Shown: in pieces, positions 53,917 through 63,501 of the stretch
Layout of the letters: every line of letters begins with the position of its first letter
Numbering within the stretch: the stretch's first letter is position 1
Assembly (NCBI RefSeq): GCF_907165045.1
Contig: NZ_CAJRAU010000002.1
Coordinates: 310,001 to 374,000, forward strand
Source: Dyadobacter linearis
Lineage (GTDB): Bacteria > Bacteroidota > Bacteroidia > Cytophagales > Spirosomataceae
DNA: 64,000 nucleotides
Reading direction: 5' to 3'
Made by a program: the position numbers and the translations under genes
The notes under the pieces: generated by a model
What the model was told of the DNA's origin: nothing
Database searches by the model: none
What the model saw: the letters and a program-made list of their open reading frames with translations, nothing else

Positions 53917-55956
53917 ATGAAAGCTCAAAATACATCCCTATTTCAAGGGGATTTAATACGGGAAGCGCTGGTGCAATCTTTTGTTAAGCTCAACCCAAAG
54001 ATCATGTTCCGCAACCCTGTGATGTTCACGGTCTGGATCGGTACATTCGTCATGCTCATCGTGAATATCTGGATACTCACGGGCGAGCGTTCGCAGGGCA
54101 GTTTGTTGTATAATCTGATTGTCCTCGTGGTTTTGTTGCTCACTTTGTTGTTTGCCAACTTTGCCGAAGCGATTGCCGAAGCGAGGGGAAAGGCGCAGGC
54201 GAATAGTTTGCGGAAGACCAGGGAGGAAACGCCGGCCAAATGGATACGGACAGTAGGTGAAATGTATCTGGATGAAGTTCAGGTAGTTCCATCATCGCAA
54301 CTTCAAAAAGGACAGTTCTTTCTGTGCGAAACTGGCGATATTATCCCAACCGATGGCGAGATCGTGGAAGGTTTGGCGACGATAGATGAAAGCGCGATCA
54401 CGGGCGAATCTGCGCCGGTGATCAGGGAGGCTGGTGGTGATAAAAGCAGTGTGACGGGCGGTACCAAAGTGCTTTCCGATCGGATAAAAGTAAAAGTTAC
54501 GACCGAGCCTGGTGAAAGCTTTCTGGACAAAATGATCGCGCTGGTAGAAGGCGCCAGTCGCCAGAAAACACCTAATGAAATTGCATTGACGATACTGCTG
54601 GCCGGTTTTACACTCGTTTTTATTATCGTTTGCATTACTCTAAAACCTTTCGCTGACTTCGCCAATACCCCCATTACCATCGCCGCCTTCATTTCGCTGT
54701 TCGTTTGCCTGATCCCTACTACCATTGGTGGGCTGCTTTCGGCGATTGGTATTGCGGGAATGGACCGTGCGCTGCGGGCCAATGTGATCACTAAAAGTGG
54801 AAAAGCGGTCGAAACGGCGGGGGATATTGACACTTTGCTTTTGGATAAAACCGGCACGATCACGATCGGTAACCGGAAAGCCACGCATTTCTGGGCGGCC
54901 AACGGAATTGAACCGGATGAATTCATTAAAAGTGCTGCATTAAGTTCAATCGCCGACGAAACGCCTGAAGGGAAATCGATCCTCGAACTAGCCGCCCTGG
55001 CCCCGGAAAAGCTGCGTGTTGAAAACCCTGTATTCATCGAATTCACGGCTGAAACGCGCAGTTCAGGCGTCGATTTCAGGGAAACGAGGATTCGTAAAGG
55101 AGCTTCCGACGCAATTCGCCGGCTGACTGAAAATGCCGGAAATGCATTCCCGGAAGAAACTGCCGCAAAAGTCCGTGACATATCCAGTAACGGCGGTACT
55201 CCTCTGGTTGTGTCTGAAAATGAGCGGGTTATTGGTGTAATTGAATTACAGGATGTGATCAAGCCGGGTATTCAGGAACGGTTTGAAAGGTTGCGCAAAA
55301 TGGGCGTAAAAACGGTTATGGTAACGGGAGATAATCCATTGACGGCCAAGTATATTGCCGAAAAAGCCGGCGTGGACGATTACATTGCCGAAGCCAGGCC
55401 GGAGGATAAAATGAACTATATCAAAGCCGAGCAGCAAAAAGGAAAGCTCGTGGCGATGATGGGCGACGGGACCAACGATGCGCCGGCTCTGGCGCAGGCC
55501 GACGTGGGGGTGGCGATGAACAGCGGTACGCAGGCCGCCAAAGAAGCGGGCAATATGGTCGATTTGGATAACGACCCAACCAAGCTGATCGAGATCGTAG
55601 AAATCGGAAAACAGCTTTTAATGACCCGCGGAACGCTCACTACTTTCAGTATTGCTAATGACGTAGCGAAGTATTTTGCGATCGTGCCCGCGCTCTTTAT
55701 TGCTTCGATACCGGCGTTGCAGGGGTTGAATATCATGGGGCTGCATTCACCGGAAAGCGCGATCCTGTCGGCGGTCATTTTCAATGCGATCATTATCCCG
55801 CTGCTGATCCCGCTTGCATTAAAAGGAGTAGCCTACAAACCAATTGGTGCGAGTGCATTGCTGCGAAGAAACCTGCTCATCTACGGTCTGGGAGGTATTC
55901 TGGTGCCTTTTGCGGGGATCAAGGTAATTGATATGGTGGTTGGTTTGTGGTTTTGA
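53917..55956 (+). CDS. kdpB: KdpB, P-type ATPase catalytic subunit
   Basis: From ATG 53917 the product is 679 residues. Phosphorylation site [12 protein letters not shown] has Asp310; ITGESAPV (162-169) is the dephosphorylation TGES loop, whose Ser165 is the inhibitory phosphorylation site in E. coli. [12 protein letters not shown] is the hinge motif. KdpB hydrolyses ATP to pump K+ inward with KdpA, KdpC and KdpF. Its neighbour kdpC is not directly next to it: an antisense gene sits in between. Confidence 0.97.
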   Translation: MKAQNTSLFQGDLIREALVQSFVKLNPKIMFRNPVMFTVWIGTFVMLIVNIWILTGERSQGSLLYNLIVLVVLLLTLLFANFAEAIAEARGKAQANSLRKTREETPAKWIRTVGEMYLDEVQVVPSSQLQKGQFFLCETGDIIPTDGEIVEGLATIDESAITGESAPVIREAGGDKSSVTGGTKVLSDRIKVKVTTEPGESFLDKMIALVEGASRQKTPNEIALTILLAGFTLVFIIVCITLKPFADFANTPITIAAFISLFVCLIPTTIGGLLSAIGIAGMDRALRANVITKSGKAVETAGDIDTLLLDKTGTITIGNRKATHFWAANGIEPDEFIKSAALSSIADETPEGKSILELAALAPEKLRVENPVFIEFTAETRSSGVDFRETRIRKGASDAIRRLTENAGNAFPEETAAKVRDISSNGGTPLVVSENERVIGVIELQDVIKPGIQERFERLRKMGVKTVMVTGDNPLTAKYIAEKAGVDDYIAEARPEDKMNYIKAEQQKGKLVAMMGDGTNDAPALAQADVGVAMNSGTQAAKEAGNMVDLDNDPTKLIEIVEIGKQLLMTRGTLTTFSIANDVAKYFAIVPALFIASIPALQGLNIMGLHSPESAILSAVIFNAIIIPLLIPLALKGVAYKPIGASALLRRNLLIYGLGGILVPFAGIKVIDMVVGLWF

Positions 55957-56008
55957 GAACTATTGCTCATAGTGACCATGCACACTATAGAATCAAAAAT
56001 AGTATTGC

Positions 56009-56275
56009 TCATCTGCCCTGTTCGAGGTGTTTTGTGAAGAGTTCAAGTGAATCTCCGCTAAACGTCACCATATTTCTCTCTTCAAGATTCTTTAAAGATT
56101 TTTCGAGACGATCGAAGTATTCGCTACTGCTCTCTTTCCTTAAAATGCCAGACGAAGGACGTTCAGAAATGCTGATGGTGATTTCAGAATCTTCACGTCC
56201 GCGCAGGAGCAACCTGATCTTCTCGATCAGTTCGTCCGTGAATTCGGCGGGATGAACCTTCAAAATAGCTTCCAT
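56009..56275 (-). CDS. Orphan antitoxin-like protein, antisense between kdpB and kdpC
   Basis: The product has 88 residues. The start MEAILKVHPAEFTDELIEKI, a middle SEITISISERPSS and an end YFDRLEKSLKNLEERNMVTF match a family of antitoxins seen in Bacteroidota before Txe/YoeB-like toxins. No toxin gene adjoins it: only 52 bp separate its stop from kdpB and 32 bp separate its start from kdpC. It is on the opposite strand to the kdp operon. Whether it is still functional is unknown. Family is moderately certain. Confidence 0.65.
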   Translation of the reverse strand: MEAILKVHPAEFTDELIEKIRLLLRGREDSEITISISERPSSGILRKESSSEYFDRLEKSLKNLEERNMVTFSGDSLELFTKHLEQGR

Positions 56276-56307
56276 AATTTTTTTTAGATAAATATAACAA
56301 CAAAATC

Positions 56308-56868
56308 ATGAAACAACATATTCTTCCAGCGGTCAGGTTGACGCTTGTTACGCTGGTATTTTTCTCCGGAATTTATACTATTATCATTTTTGGTATTGCG
56401 CAGATAACGCCTTTTAAGGGTCGGGGTGAAGTTATTGAAGCTGGCGGACAAAAATACTATGCGAATATCGGACAAAAATTTACCGAGGACAAATACTTCA
56501 GCTCCCGGCCTTCTGCGGTGGATTACAATGCTGCGGGCAGCGGCGGAAGCAATAAAGGTCCTTCAAATGCAGAATACCTGGCGGTCGTTCAGGCGCGTAT
56601 TGATACGTTTCTGGTACATAATGCGGGCATAAAAAAGACACAAATTCCCGTGGAGCTGGTGACTGCGAGTGGCAGCGGACTGGATCCGGATATTTCGCCA
56701 AAAGCAGCGCTGGTTCAGGTTGAAAGAATTGCCAAAATGCGCAATCTGCCGGCCGGAAAGGTGGGGGATCTGGTTGAAAGCAATATCCAGGGGCCGCTGC
56801 TCGGACTTTTCGGTCCATCCAAAATCAATGTATTAAAACTTAATATCGCTCTCGATCAATTGAAATGA
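56308..56868 (+). CDS. kdpC: KdpC, accessory subunit
   Basis: The product has 186 residues. An N-terminal membrane helix (LTLVTLVFFSGIYTIIIFG) is followed by the periplasmic KdpC domain: YFSSRPSAVDYNAAGSGGSN, VPVELVTASGSGLDPDIS-like stretch (IPVELVTASGSGLDPDISP), AALVQVERIAKMRNLP and LNVLKLNIALD-like ending. KdpC bridges KdpA and KdpB. It starts 352 bp after kdpB and overlaps the porin gene by four bases. Confidence 0.95.
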   Translation: MKQHILPAVRLTLVTLVFFSGIYTIIIFGIAQITPFKGRGEVIEAGGQKYYANIGQKFTEDKYFSSRPSAVDYNAAGSGGSNKGPSNAEYLAVVQARIDTFLVHNAGIKKTQIPVELVTASGSGLDPDISPKAALVQVERIAKMRNLPAGKVGDLVESNIQGPLLGLFGPSKINVLKLNIALDQLK

Positions 56869-57962
56869 AAACCGCACTTTTTTTCTTAACAATATCATTA
56901 TCAGGCTTATGTAGTCGGGTTGAAGCGCAGGATTCAACTGGGAAGGACAATCCATTCAGCATCAATGCATATCTCGAAACCTATTACACACAGGATCTGA
57001 CGAACAGTAAGAGCCACTCGTTGCCCGGGTTTATATATAATTTTAACAGGACGAGCGAAGTCAATTTGAACCTGGCTTTTCTCAGGGCAGCTTATCAAAC
57101 TGACAACGTGCGCGCCAATCTTGCATTCGCGGCAGGTACTTATATGAACGCGAATTACGCCGTCGAGCCGGGCGTCTTGAAGAATGTATTTGAAGCGAAT
57201 GCGGGATTCAGGCTCTCAAAAAGCAAGAATTTCTGGATCGATGCGGGGGTCATGCCGTCTCATATTGGTTTTGAAAGTGCTGTCGGAAAAGATAACTGGG
57301 CACTTTCGCGCAGTCTGGTAGCAGAGAATACGCCTTATTTCGAAACCGGGGCGCGGTTAAGTTTAACGAGCGAAAACGAAAAGTGGTACCTGGCGGCGCT
57401 CTATCTCAATGGTTGGCAACGCATTCAGAGAGTCGAAGGAAACAAGACGCCAGCTTTGGGAACGCAGGTGACTTTTAAACCAAATACTTCTATTACGCTA
57501 AATTACAGTACGTTTATTGGTAGCGATAAGCCTGACAGCGTGCGGCAGATGCGGTACCACCATAATTTTTATGGAGTTTTCCAATTATCAGAAAAAGTGG
57601 GTCTTACGGCCGGTTTTGATATTGGAACAGAACAAAAAGCGAAGGGTGCAAGCACTTATAATACCTGGTTTGTGCCCGTAGTTATAGCTCGATTTACACT
57701 CACACCCAAGCTGAATCTTGCTGCGAGGGGAGAATATTTTAGTGATAAAAAGGGCGTAATTATCTCGTCACAAGCATCTGAGGGATTCCAAACCTACGGT
57801 TTTTCCCTTAATCTTGACTACCAGATCAGTCCGCAGGTTATTTGGCGGATCGAGGCCCGGAATCTGCATAGTAAGGCTGCGATGTTCGATTCGGGTGCTG
57901 ATTTTCAGCGGAATAAAAGCTATCTGACCACCTCACTTTCATTTAATCTCAGCACTCTCTAA
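56865..57962 (+). CDS. BBP2/OmpL-type outer-membrane porin in the kdp operon
   Basis: The product has 365 residues. A signal peptide (about 1-21, ending VEAQ) is followed by a beta-barrel rich in alternating strands: FSINAYLETYYTQDL, LNLAFLRAAYQTDNVRANLA, WIDAGVMPSHIGFESAVGKD and a terminal YLTTSLSFNLSTL. This matches putative beta-barrel porin-2. It overlaps kdpC by four bases (ATGA) and kdpD-like follows at once, so it is an integral operon member. Likely role: passage of K+ through the outer membrane when K+ is scarce. The role is inferred from position. Confidence 0.85.
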   Translation: MKTALFFLTISLSGLCSRVEAQDSTGKDNPFSINAYLETYYTQDLTNSKSHSLPGFIYNFNRTSEVNLNLAFLRAAYQTDNVRANLAFAAGTYMNANYAVEPGVLKNVFEANAGFRLSKSKNFWIDAGVMPSHIGFESAVGKDNWALSRSLVAENTPYFETGARLSLTSENEKWYLAALYLNGWQRIQRVEGNKTPALGTQVTFKPNTSITLNYSTFIGSDKPDSVRQMRYHHNFYGVFQLSEKVGLTAGFDIGTEQKAKGASTYNTWFVPVVIARFTLTPKLNLAARGEYFSDKKGVIISSQASEGFQTYGFSLNLDYQISPQVIWRIEARNLHSKAAMFDSGADFQRNKSYLTTSLSFNLSTL

Positions 57963-59078
57963 ATGGAAAGCAGCGCAGCACATTTTCTGGATCTTATCAA
58001 AAGGTCGAGACGTGGAAAGTTCAAGATCTATATCGGGATGAGTGCGGGTGTGGGCAAGACCTACCGCATGTTGCAGGAAGCGCACGCGCTGCTCCGGACG
58101 GGGATCGACGTAAAGATCGGCTACATCGAAACGCATCAGCGGAAAGAAACGCACGAATTGCTAGCCGGGCTGCCTGTGATTCCACGAAGGAAATTGTTTT
58201 ACAAAGGGAAAGAGCTGGAAGAGCTTGATGTCCAGGCAGTAATCAGTCTGCGGCCCGAGGTGGTGGTGGTCGACGAATTGGCGCATACCAATATTGACGG
58301 CAGCAAAAATGCAAAGCGCTGGCAGGATGTGCTGGATATTCTCGAAGCCGGCATTAACGTGATCTCGGCCGTGAATATCCAGCATATTGAAAGCCTGAAC
58401 AACGAAGTTCGGCAGATTACGGGCATTGAAGTGGCGGAACGTATCCCGGATAAAGTGCTCGCGCTCGCCGACGAAGTGGTCAATATCGATCTTACCGCCG
58501 ACGAGCTGATTAACCGGCTGAAAGAAGGGAAAATTTACAAGGATGAGAAGATTCAGGCCGCGTTACAGCATTTTTTCAAGCCGCAGCATATTCTGCAACT
58601 GCGGGAGCTGGCTTTGAAAGAAGTAGCCTCGCAGGTAGAACGGAAAGTGGAAAATGAAGTACAGCCGGGCCTGGTTTTGAAGCACGAACGTTTTCTGGCG
58701 TGCATCAGCAGCAATGAAAAAACGGCAAAGATTGTGATCCGAAAAACTGCGCGGCTCGCTAATTATTACCATAGCAGCTGGTATTTGCTGTATGTGCAAA
58801 CGCCGGCAGAATCGGCAAATAGGATCGGGCTGGCCAAACAGCGGCATTTGATCAACAATTTCAAACTCGCCACGGAACTCGGTGGGAATGTGATCCGGAT
58901 CGAAAGCAGCAGTATTGCGAAAACGATCGTGGAGGTGGCCGAGCAGAACAAGATCACGACGATTTGCGTGGGTAAGCCGCATTTGAACCTTCTGAAAGTG
59001 ATCCTCGCGACGAATGTCTTCAACGGACTTTTAAAAAAGATGTCTTCTTCCGACATTGACCTCGTTATTCTCTCCTGA
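57963..59078 (+). CDS. KdpD N-terminal sensor module without kinase domain
   Basis: The product has 371 residues. Residues 1-225 are the KdpD domain with the Walker-like GMSAGVGKTYRML and the DVKIGYIETHQRKE, VVVDELAHTNIDGSKN, NIQHIESLNN motifs. Residues about 240-371 are a universal-stress-protein (UspA) domain (CISSNEKTAKIVIRKTARLA, TTICVGKPHLN). The membrane helices, GAF and kinase domains of full-length KdpD are missing, and the next gene (one base further on) supplies a kinase. In E. coli the module senses cytoplasmic potassium/ATP state; here it must act in trans. Confidence 0.92.
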   Translation: MESSAAHFLDLIKRSRRGKFKIYIGMSAGVGKTYRMLQEAHALLRTGIDVKIGYIETHQRKETHELLAGLPVIPRRKLFYKGKELEELDVQAVISLRPEVVVVDELAHTNIDGSKNAKRWQDVLDILEAGINVISAVNIQHIESLNNEVRQITGIEVAERIPDKVLALADEVVNIDLTADELINRLKEGKIYKDEKIQAALQHFFKPQHILQLRELALKEVASQVERKVENEVQPGLVLKHERFLACISSNEKTAKIVIRKTARLANYYHSSWYLLYVQTPAESANRIGLAKQRHLINNFKLATELGGNVIRIESSSIAKTIVEVAEQNKITTICVGKPHLNLLKVILATNVFNGLLKKMSSSDIDLVILS

Positions 59079-59079
59079 A

Positions 59080-60798
59080 ATGAAAATCAAAACGAAACTG
59101 AGATTAGGTACCGGTGTATTATTTGCGATGGTTACCATTCTCGCGGTACTCGGCGTGCGGCAGGTCAATATATTGTCTTCCGGCTCGCGCGATTTACTCA
59201 AAGCCAACTACAACTCACTTGAATACAGCAGGTTGATGTTGAATGCGTTGGAAGAAATGCCCACCGATCGCAGTGCATTGCAGCTGTTTGAGAAAAGTCT
59301 CGCCGATCAGCAAAAGAATATCACCGAGGCCGGCGAAAAAGAGCTGACCGAAGAGCTTTCTCGCCATTTTTCTGAACTAAAAACCAATTTCTCCGATGCT
59401 GCGGCTGTTTCTAATGTCCGGGAAGATATTACCGAAATTATGAGTTTAAACCTGAATGCGATCAATGCGAAGAGCCTTGCCGCTGCGGAAACTGCGCGGG
59501 AATCGACGCTCTGGATAGCAATTGCAGGTACGATATGTTTTCTGATTGCGTTCACATTGTTTCTTAACCTTCCCGGAAATATCGCAAATCCGATTCATGA
59601 GCTTACTGAAAGTATCGGCCAGATTGCCAATGAAAATTATCGTGAGCGCGTTCATTTTGGCAGTAAAGACGAGTACGGGCAGCTCGCGCAGTCTTTCAAT
59701 ATCATGGCGGAGAAATTGGAAGAATACAATAATAGTAATCTGGCCAAGGTGATGATGGAGAAGAAGCGCGTGGAAACACTGATCGACAATATGCACGATC
59801 CTGTGATCGGACTGGATGAACACAGGACAATTATTTTTGCAAATGAAGAAGCCAGAAAAGTCACTGGGTTGAGTGCCGGCGAAATGATCGGGGCGAATGC
59901 GGCCGAAATTGCGTTGCGAAATGATCTGGTGAGATCGCTGGTGAAAGATTCGTTCGGGCCGGCTAGCCAGCAAGAACAGCAACCGTTAAAAATATACGCT
60001 GACGGAAAAGAAAGTTATTTCGAGAAGGAGAATGTGAATATCGCCATTTTGCCAACTGGTGAAAAGGAAGTCAGGTCGATCGGTAATGTGATCATTCTCA
60101 GGAATGTAACACCGTATAAAGAGTTGGATTTTGCCAAAACGAACTTCATCGCGAATATTTCCCACGAACTAAAAACGCCTATTTCTTCGATCAAAATTAC
60201 GCTCGATCTGCTTCGGAACGAATCTGTCGGGACTACCAATGAGGAACAGCGGCAGCTGATCGAAGGTATCCGAGACGATGCAGACCGGTTACTGAAAATC
60301 ACTGGTGAATTGCTGAACATAACCCAGGTAGAAAGCGGACAGATCCAGCTGAATATCGCCGGTTCACCCGTTTCGGAAATGCTGGGCTATGCAATTGCGG
60401 CAAATGAAATGCAGGCGGAGAGTCGGCACATTCAGCTGATCGCACCAGAAACTGAGTTGAGCGTTTTGGCCGATGCCGAGAAAACTGCCTGGGTGCTCAC
60501 TAACCTGATTTCCAATGCGATCCGATATTCTTACGATCATTCCAATATCTCGATCAGCGTAATTGAATCGCAAGGGATTGTCCAAATCGCCATAAAGGAC
60601 TCCGGTCAGGGTATTTCTCAGGAATACAAAAACCGCATTTTCGACCGATATTTCCGCATTCCCGGCTCCACCCGCGAGGGTACCGGCCTCGGTCTGGCGA
60701 TCAGCCGCGAGTTTATGGAAGCCCAGGAAGGGACGCTCAGGGTTGAAAGTGAGCTAGGGGCGGGGAGTACTTTTACGATCGGGTTGAAAAAGGCTTAA
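59080..60798 (+). CDS. HAMP-PAS sensor histidine kinase, kinase half of a split KdpD
   Basis: I take ATG 59080 (MKIKTKLRLGTGVLF), 572 residues; the 59056 start would overlap the previous gene. Two membrane helices (about 10-28 and 144-163) flank a periplasmic helical domain. HAMP (about 165-220), PAS (about 232-345), HisKA with FIANISHELKTPISS (His362) and HATPase motifs NLISNAIRY, DSGQGIS and GTGLGLAIS follow. It is one base from the KdpD-like gene and probably acts with it and the NtrC-type regulator. In E. coli the kinase domain belongs to KdpD itself. Confidence 0.92.
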   Translation: MKIKTKLRLGTGVLFAMVTILAVLGVRQVNILSSGSRDLLKANYNSLEYSRLMLNALEEMPTDRSALQLFEKSLADQQKNITEAGEKELTEELSRHFSELKTNFSDAAAVSNVREDITEIMSLNLNAINAKSLAAAETARESTLWIAIAGTICFLIAFTLFLNLPGNIANPIHELTESIGQIANENYRERVHFGSKDEYGQLAQSFNIMAEKLEEYNNSNLAKVMMEKKRVETLIDNMHDPVIGLDEHRTIIFANEEARKVTGLSAGEMIGANAAEIALRNDLVRSLVKDSFGPASQQEQQPLKIYADGKESYFEKENVNIAILPTGEKEVRSIGNVIILRNVTPYKELDFAKTNFIANISHELKTPISSIKITLDLLRNESVGTTNEEQRQLIEGIRDDADRLLKITGELLNITQVESGQIQLNIAGSPVSEMLGYAIAANEMQAESRHIQLIAPETELSVLADAEKTAWVLTNLISNAIRYSYDHSNISISVIESQGIVQIAIKDSGQGISQEYKNRIFDRYFRIPGSTREGTGLGLAISREFMEAQEGTLRVESELGAGSTFTIGLKKA

Positions 60799-60807
60799 TA
60801 ACAGTCG

Positions 60808-62742
60808 CTATTCGAGAACCCTTACTCCAACATACGAAGAGCTGCTCCCCGACAAATAGACCCGATGCTGCGCCTTTTGAAAATCGTCCGCCGATGCTTT
60901 GTAAATGTTCACAAATTTCTGCGGATTTCGGTCAACCAGCGGAAACCATGAGCTTTGTACCTGCACCATGATTTTGTGGCCTTTTTTGAAGCAGTGCGCC
61001 GCATCCTGCATATCGAATTTGACGTGTTCTACTTTGCCAGGTACCATTGGTTCAGGTTTTGAAAAGCTGTTCCTGAACTTGGATCGCATTACTTCACCGC
61101 GTATCAAAAGCTGAAAACCGCCCATTTTCATATTTGGATTGATCGGACTATCATTGGGCGCATCGCCAGGATACACGTCGATCAGTTTCACCACAAAATC
61201 AGCGTCGGTACCGGTTGTGGAGACAAAAAGATCTGCAAATACATTACCGGAAATCGTCACATCCTGATCTAGCACAGCCGATTTGTAAACGAGTACATCA
61301 GGCCTGGTTGAAGCAAAACGCTGGTCTTCATACATGAAATCACTCCCTCTAATGATGCGAATTTCGGAAGTATAGGGTACCGGTTTGTCGGGGTCACTGG
61401 TATACTCGTGGAACACAGGCTTTGCTGGATATTGCATGGTGGTCATCGTCGGCGTGAAGGAAAGCGTACCGTCCGGGTGGAAATACAGCTTTTTCTCAAT
61501 CGTATTCTTCGGTGGCCACTGATCGTATTTTTTCCATTCATTAGAGCCGGTTTCAAATATGTATGCTTTTGGCAATGCAGGATCAGGCTGGTCTTTCAAG
61601 AAATGATTGAAGTACGGCAGCTCAATTTCTTTCTGGTAAAATTCGCTCGTTTTAGATCCGAAACGAATATTCCCAAGCGACTCGCCCGTACCTCGCGCCC
61701 AGCCGCCGTGGATCCACGGGCCCATGACGAGTAGGTTAGGGGACTTCGGTTTGTTGTTTTCTATTCCCTGGTATGTTTTAAGCGGACCATATAAATCCTC
61801 CTGATCGAACCAGCCGCCGACTACCATCACGGCGGGTTTGATGTTCTTCAAATGTGGCACCGGCGTTCTCGCTTTCCAAAAATCGTTATACGTCTCATTC
61901 TCCATCATTTGAATCCAAATTCGGTTTTCGCCTTGAAAGATCTTCTCGTTCACGTTTTTAAGCGGCCCCAGCTTTTTGTAAAATTCATAAGAGTCAGGTG
62001 TTCCGTAAGCAGCAAACCCGGGTGCTCCTTTGGGAGTGGGCGTAGGTCTCGGCGCGCCGTAAGATGAAAGAAATGCGAAGGTCCCCATCAGAAAAAATGC
62101 GCCGTTATGATGCCGGTCGTCGCCCATAAACCAGTCGGTCACCGGCGCCTGGGGCGATGCTACTTTCAATGCAGGATGCGCGTCGATCGCTGTCATGGTG
62201 GTATAAAACCCAGGAGCAGATATGCCCCACGTTCCTACTTTTCCATTGTTATTTTCAAGATTTTTCAGCAGCCAGTCAATGGTATCAAAAGTATCCGAAC
62301 TTTCATCAATGTCAGATTTGCTTTTTTTGACAGGAACAAACGGCCGGTTTGCTTCAAACTCACCCTCAGACATATATTTTCCCCGCACATCCTGATAAAC
62401 GAAAATATACCCGTCCCGAGCAAAATGCATACTCGGCCCAATCGACAATTTGAACAACTGCTCACCATAAGGCGCGACGCTGTAAGGTGTGCGATTAAGC
62501 AGAATAGGATATTGATTCGCCGCCGAAATAGCCTTTGGAATATAAATCGAAGTAAACAATTTCGCCCCATCCCGCATAGGCACCATCCGCTCTATCTTGG
62601 TATAATTCTGCCGGATGTAGAGGGAATCCTGGGTGAGAGGAGTTTGTGCAAAGGCAGCAGACCAGGTCAGGAGCAGTGAAGTGAGAAGTGCTGGGATGTT
62701 GAATATTTTCAAGGTTGAGGAGCTTGGTGATTGATAGCCCAA
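60808..62742 (-). CDS. CocE/NonD family hydrolase (X-Pro peptidase-like)
   Basis: The product is about 634-644 residues. No ATG precedes the signal peptide; TTG codons at 62742 or 62712 are possible starts. The signal (LTSLLLTWSAAFAQ) predicts export. The alpha/beta hydrolase core has RMVPMRDGAKLFTSIYIPK, PILLNRTPYS, the nucleophile GISAPGFYTTM and a later jelly-roll X-Pro C-terminal domain (VTISGNVFADLFVSTTGTDA, FVVKLIDVYPGDAPND, MVQVQSSWFPLVDRNPQ). Family members hydrolyse acyl esters, amides or X-Pro peptides. It is convergent to the kinase gene (stops 9 bp apart). Confidence 0.92.
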   Translation of the reverse strand: MGYQSPSSSTLKIFNIPALLTSLLLTWSAAFAQTPLTQDSLYIRQNYTKIERMVPMRDGAKLFTSIYIPKAISAANQYPILLNRTPYSVAPYGEQLFKLSIGPSMHFARDGYIFVYQDVRGKYMSEGEFEANRPFVPVKKSKSDIDESSDTFDTIDWLLKNLENNNGKVGTWGISAPGFYTTMTAIDAHPALKVASPQAPVTDWFMGDDRHHNGAFFLMGTFAFLSSYGAPRPTPTPKGAPGFAAYGTPDSYEFYKKLGPLKNVNEKIFQGENRIWIQMMENETYNDFWKARTPVPHLKNIKPAVMVVGGWFDQEDLYGPLKTYQGIENNKPKSPNLLVMGPWIHGGWARGTGESLGNIRFGSKTSEFYQKEIELPYFNHFLKDQPDPALPKAYIFETGSNEWKKYDQWPPKNTIEKKLYFHPDGTLSFTPTMTTMQYPAKPVFHEYTSDPDKPVPYTSEIRIIRGSDFMYEDQRFASTRPDVLVYKSAVLDQDVTISGNVFADLFVSTTGTDADFVVKLIDVYPGDAPNDSPINPNMKMGGFQLLIRGEVMRSKFRNSFSKPEPMVPGKVEHVKFDMQDAAHCFKKGHKIMVQVQSSWFPLVDRNPQKFVNIYKASADDFQKAQHRVYLSGSSSSYVGVRVLE

Positions 62743-62755
62743 TTTAAGCAGAAAA

Positions 62756-62780
62756 GACCCTGGTGTTGTATGCCAGGGTC
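62756..62780 (-). terminator. Rho-independent terminator
   Basis: GACCCTGG (62756-62763) pairs with CCAGGGTC (62773-62780). On the minus strand it is followed by TTTTCT, so it ends the transcript of the T9SS-tailed gene at 62806. A T-run on the plus side also exists. Confidence 0.75.
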
Positions 62781-62805
62781 CTTTTTATTGATAGAAAATT
62801 ACGGT

Positions 62806-63501
62806 TTAAGGTTGAACGACTTTAACCGTCTTATTTCCTGCCGCTGATTCAATACTGATTAAATAATTGCCCGATCCAGGCAGGCGGATCTGCTCCTGCG
62901 TTTGCGGATTGTCAATCTGTTTAAGAAGCCTCCCTGCCGTATCGTACAGGCTCAGCTTGAAACTTCTTTCCGGAAGTGTTGCAGTAACCTTGCCATCTTT
63001 GGCGGGATTTGGATACGCGGTAAACCGGTCCAGACTTTCGTGATGGGGAATTACTCGAATGATCTTACTGAATGAAAACTGTCCATCCGCGTCCACCTGT
63101 TTCAATCGATAATAGCTGGCGGTGGTTAGCTGTTTATCCAGAAATTGATAAACGTTTCTGGTCTTAGCATTGCCAGCACCGTCAATCCAGCCGATATTCT
63201 CAAAGTTGACTGCGTCGGTTGCTTTCTGCACTTCGAAGCCCTGGTTGTTATACTCTTCCGCAGTTTCCCATTCCAGTTTTGCAGAACCGTCGGCTGTCAG
63301 CGTTCCTTCAAAGCGGATAAGCTTCACTGGCAACGTAGATAAATTCACAAATGCATTAATATCCCCGAGCACCCATTCCAGGCTCACACCATTGCCTGTG
63401 CTCACATTAGCCGCAGCATATATGCCGCCGGGAGAAATAGACTGCGCCTGACTAGCAACCGCAAATGCTGATCCCAGAACTGTTAAATAAAGCTTTTTCA
63501 T
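62806..63501 (-). CDS. T9SS type A sorting-domain protein, hypothetical
   Basis: The product has 231 residues. A signal peptide (1-19, ending SQAQ) is followed by a short strand-rich start (SISPGGIYAAANVSTGNGVS), a fibronectin-like segment (LPVKLIRFEGTLTADGSAKL) and a T9SS sorting tail (FTAYPNPAKDGKVTATLP ... NYLISIESAAGNKTVKVV). It has almost no independent catalytic domain. Its ATG overlaps the stop of the upstream S74 gene (ATGA-type), so it is probably co-translated with it. Function unknown; secretion is expected. Confidence 0.85.
   Translation of the reverse strand: MKKLYLTVLGSAFAVASQAQSISPGGIYAAANVSTGNGVSLEWVLGDINAFVNLSTLPVKLIRFEGTLTADGSAKLEWETAEEYNNQGFEVQKATDAVNFENIGWIDGAGNAKTRNVYQFLDKQLTTASYYRLKQVDADGQFSFSKIIRVIPHHESLDRFTAYPNPAKDGKVTATLPERSFKLSLYDTAGRLLKQIDNPQTQEQIRLPGSGNYLISIESAAGNKTVKVVQP

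Noticed and set aside
54303..55262. 319-codon open frame on the minus strand inside kdpB
   Set aside because: It is antisense to a conserved P-type ATPase; composition (many Ser, Pro, Ile) is what GC-biased codons give in reverse. No motif.
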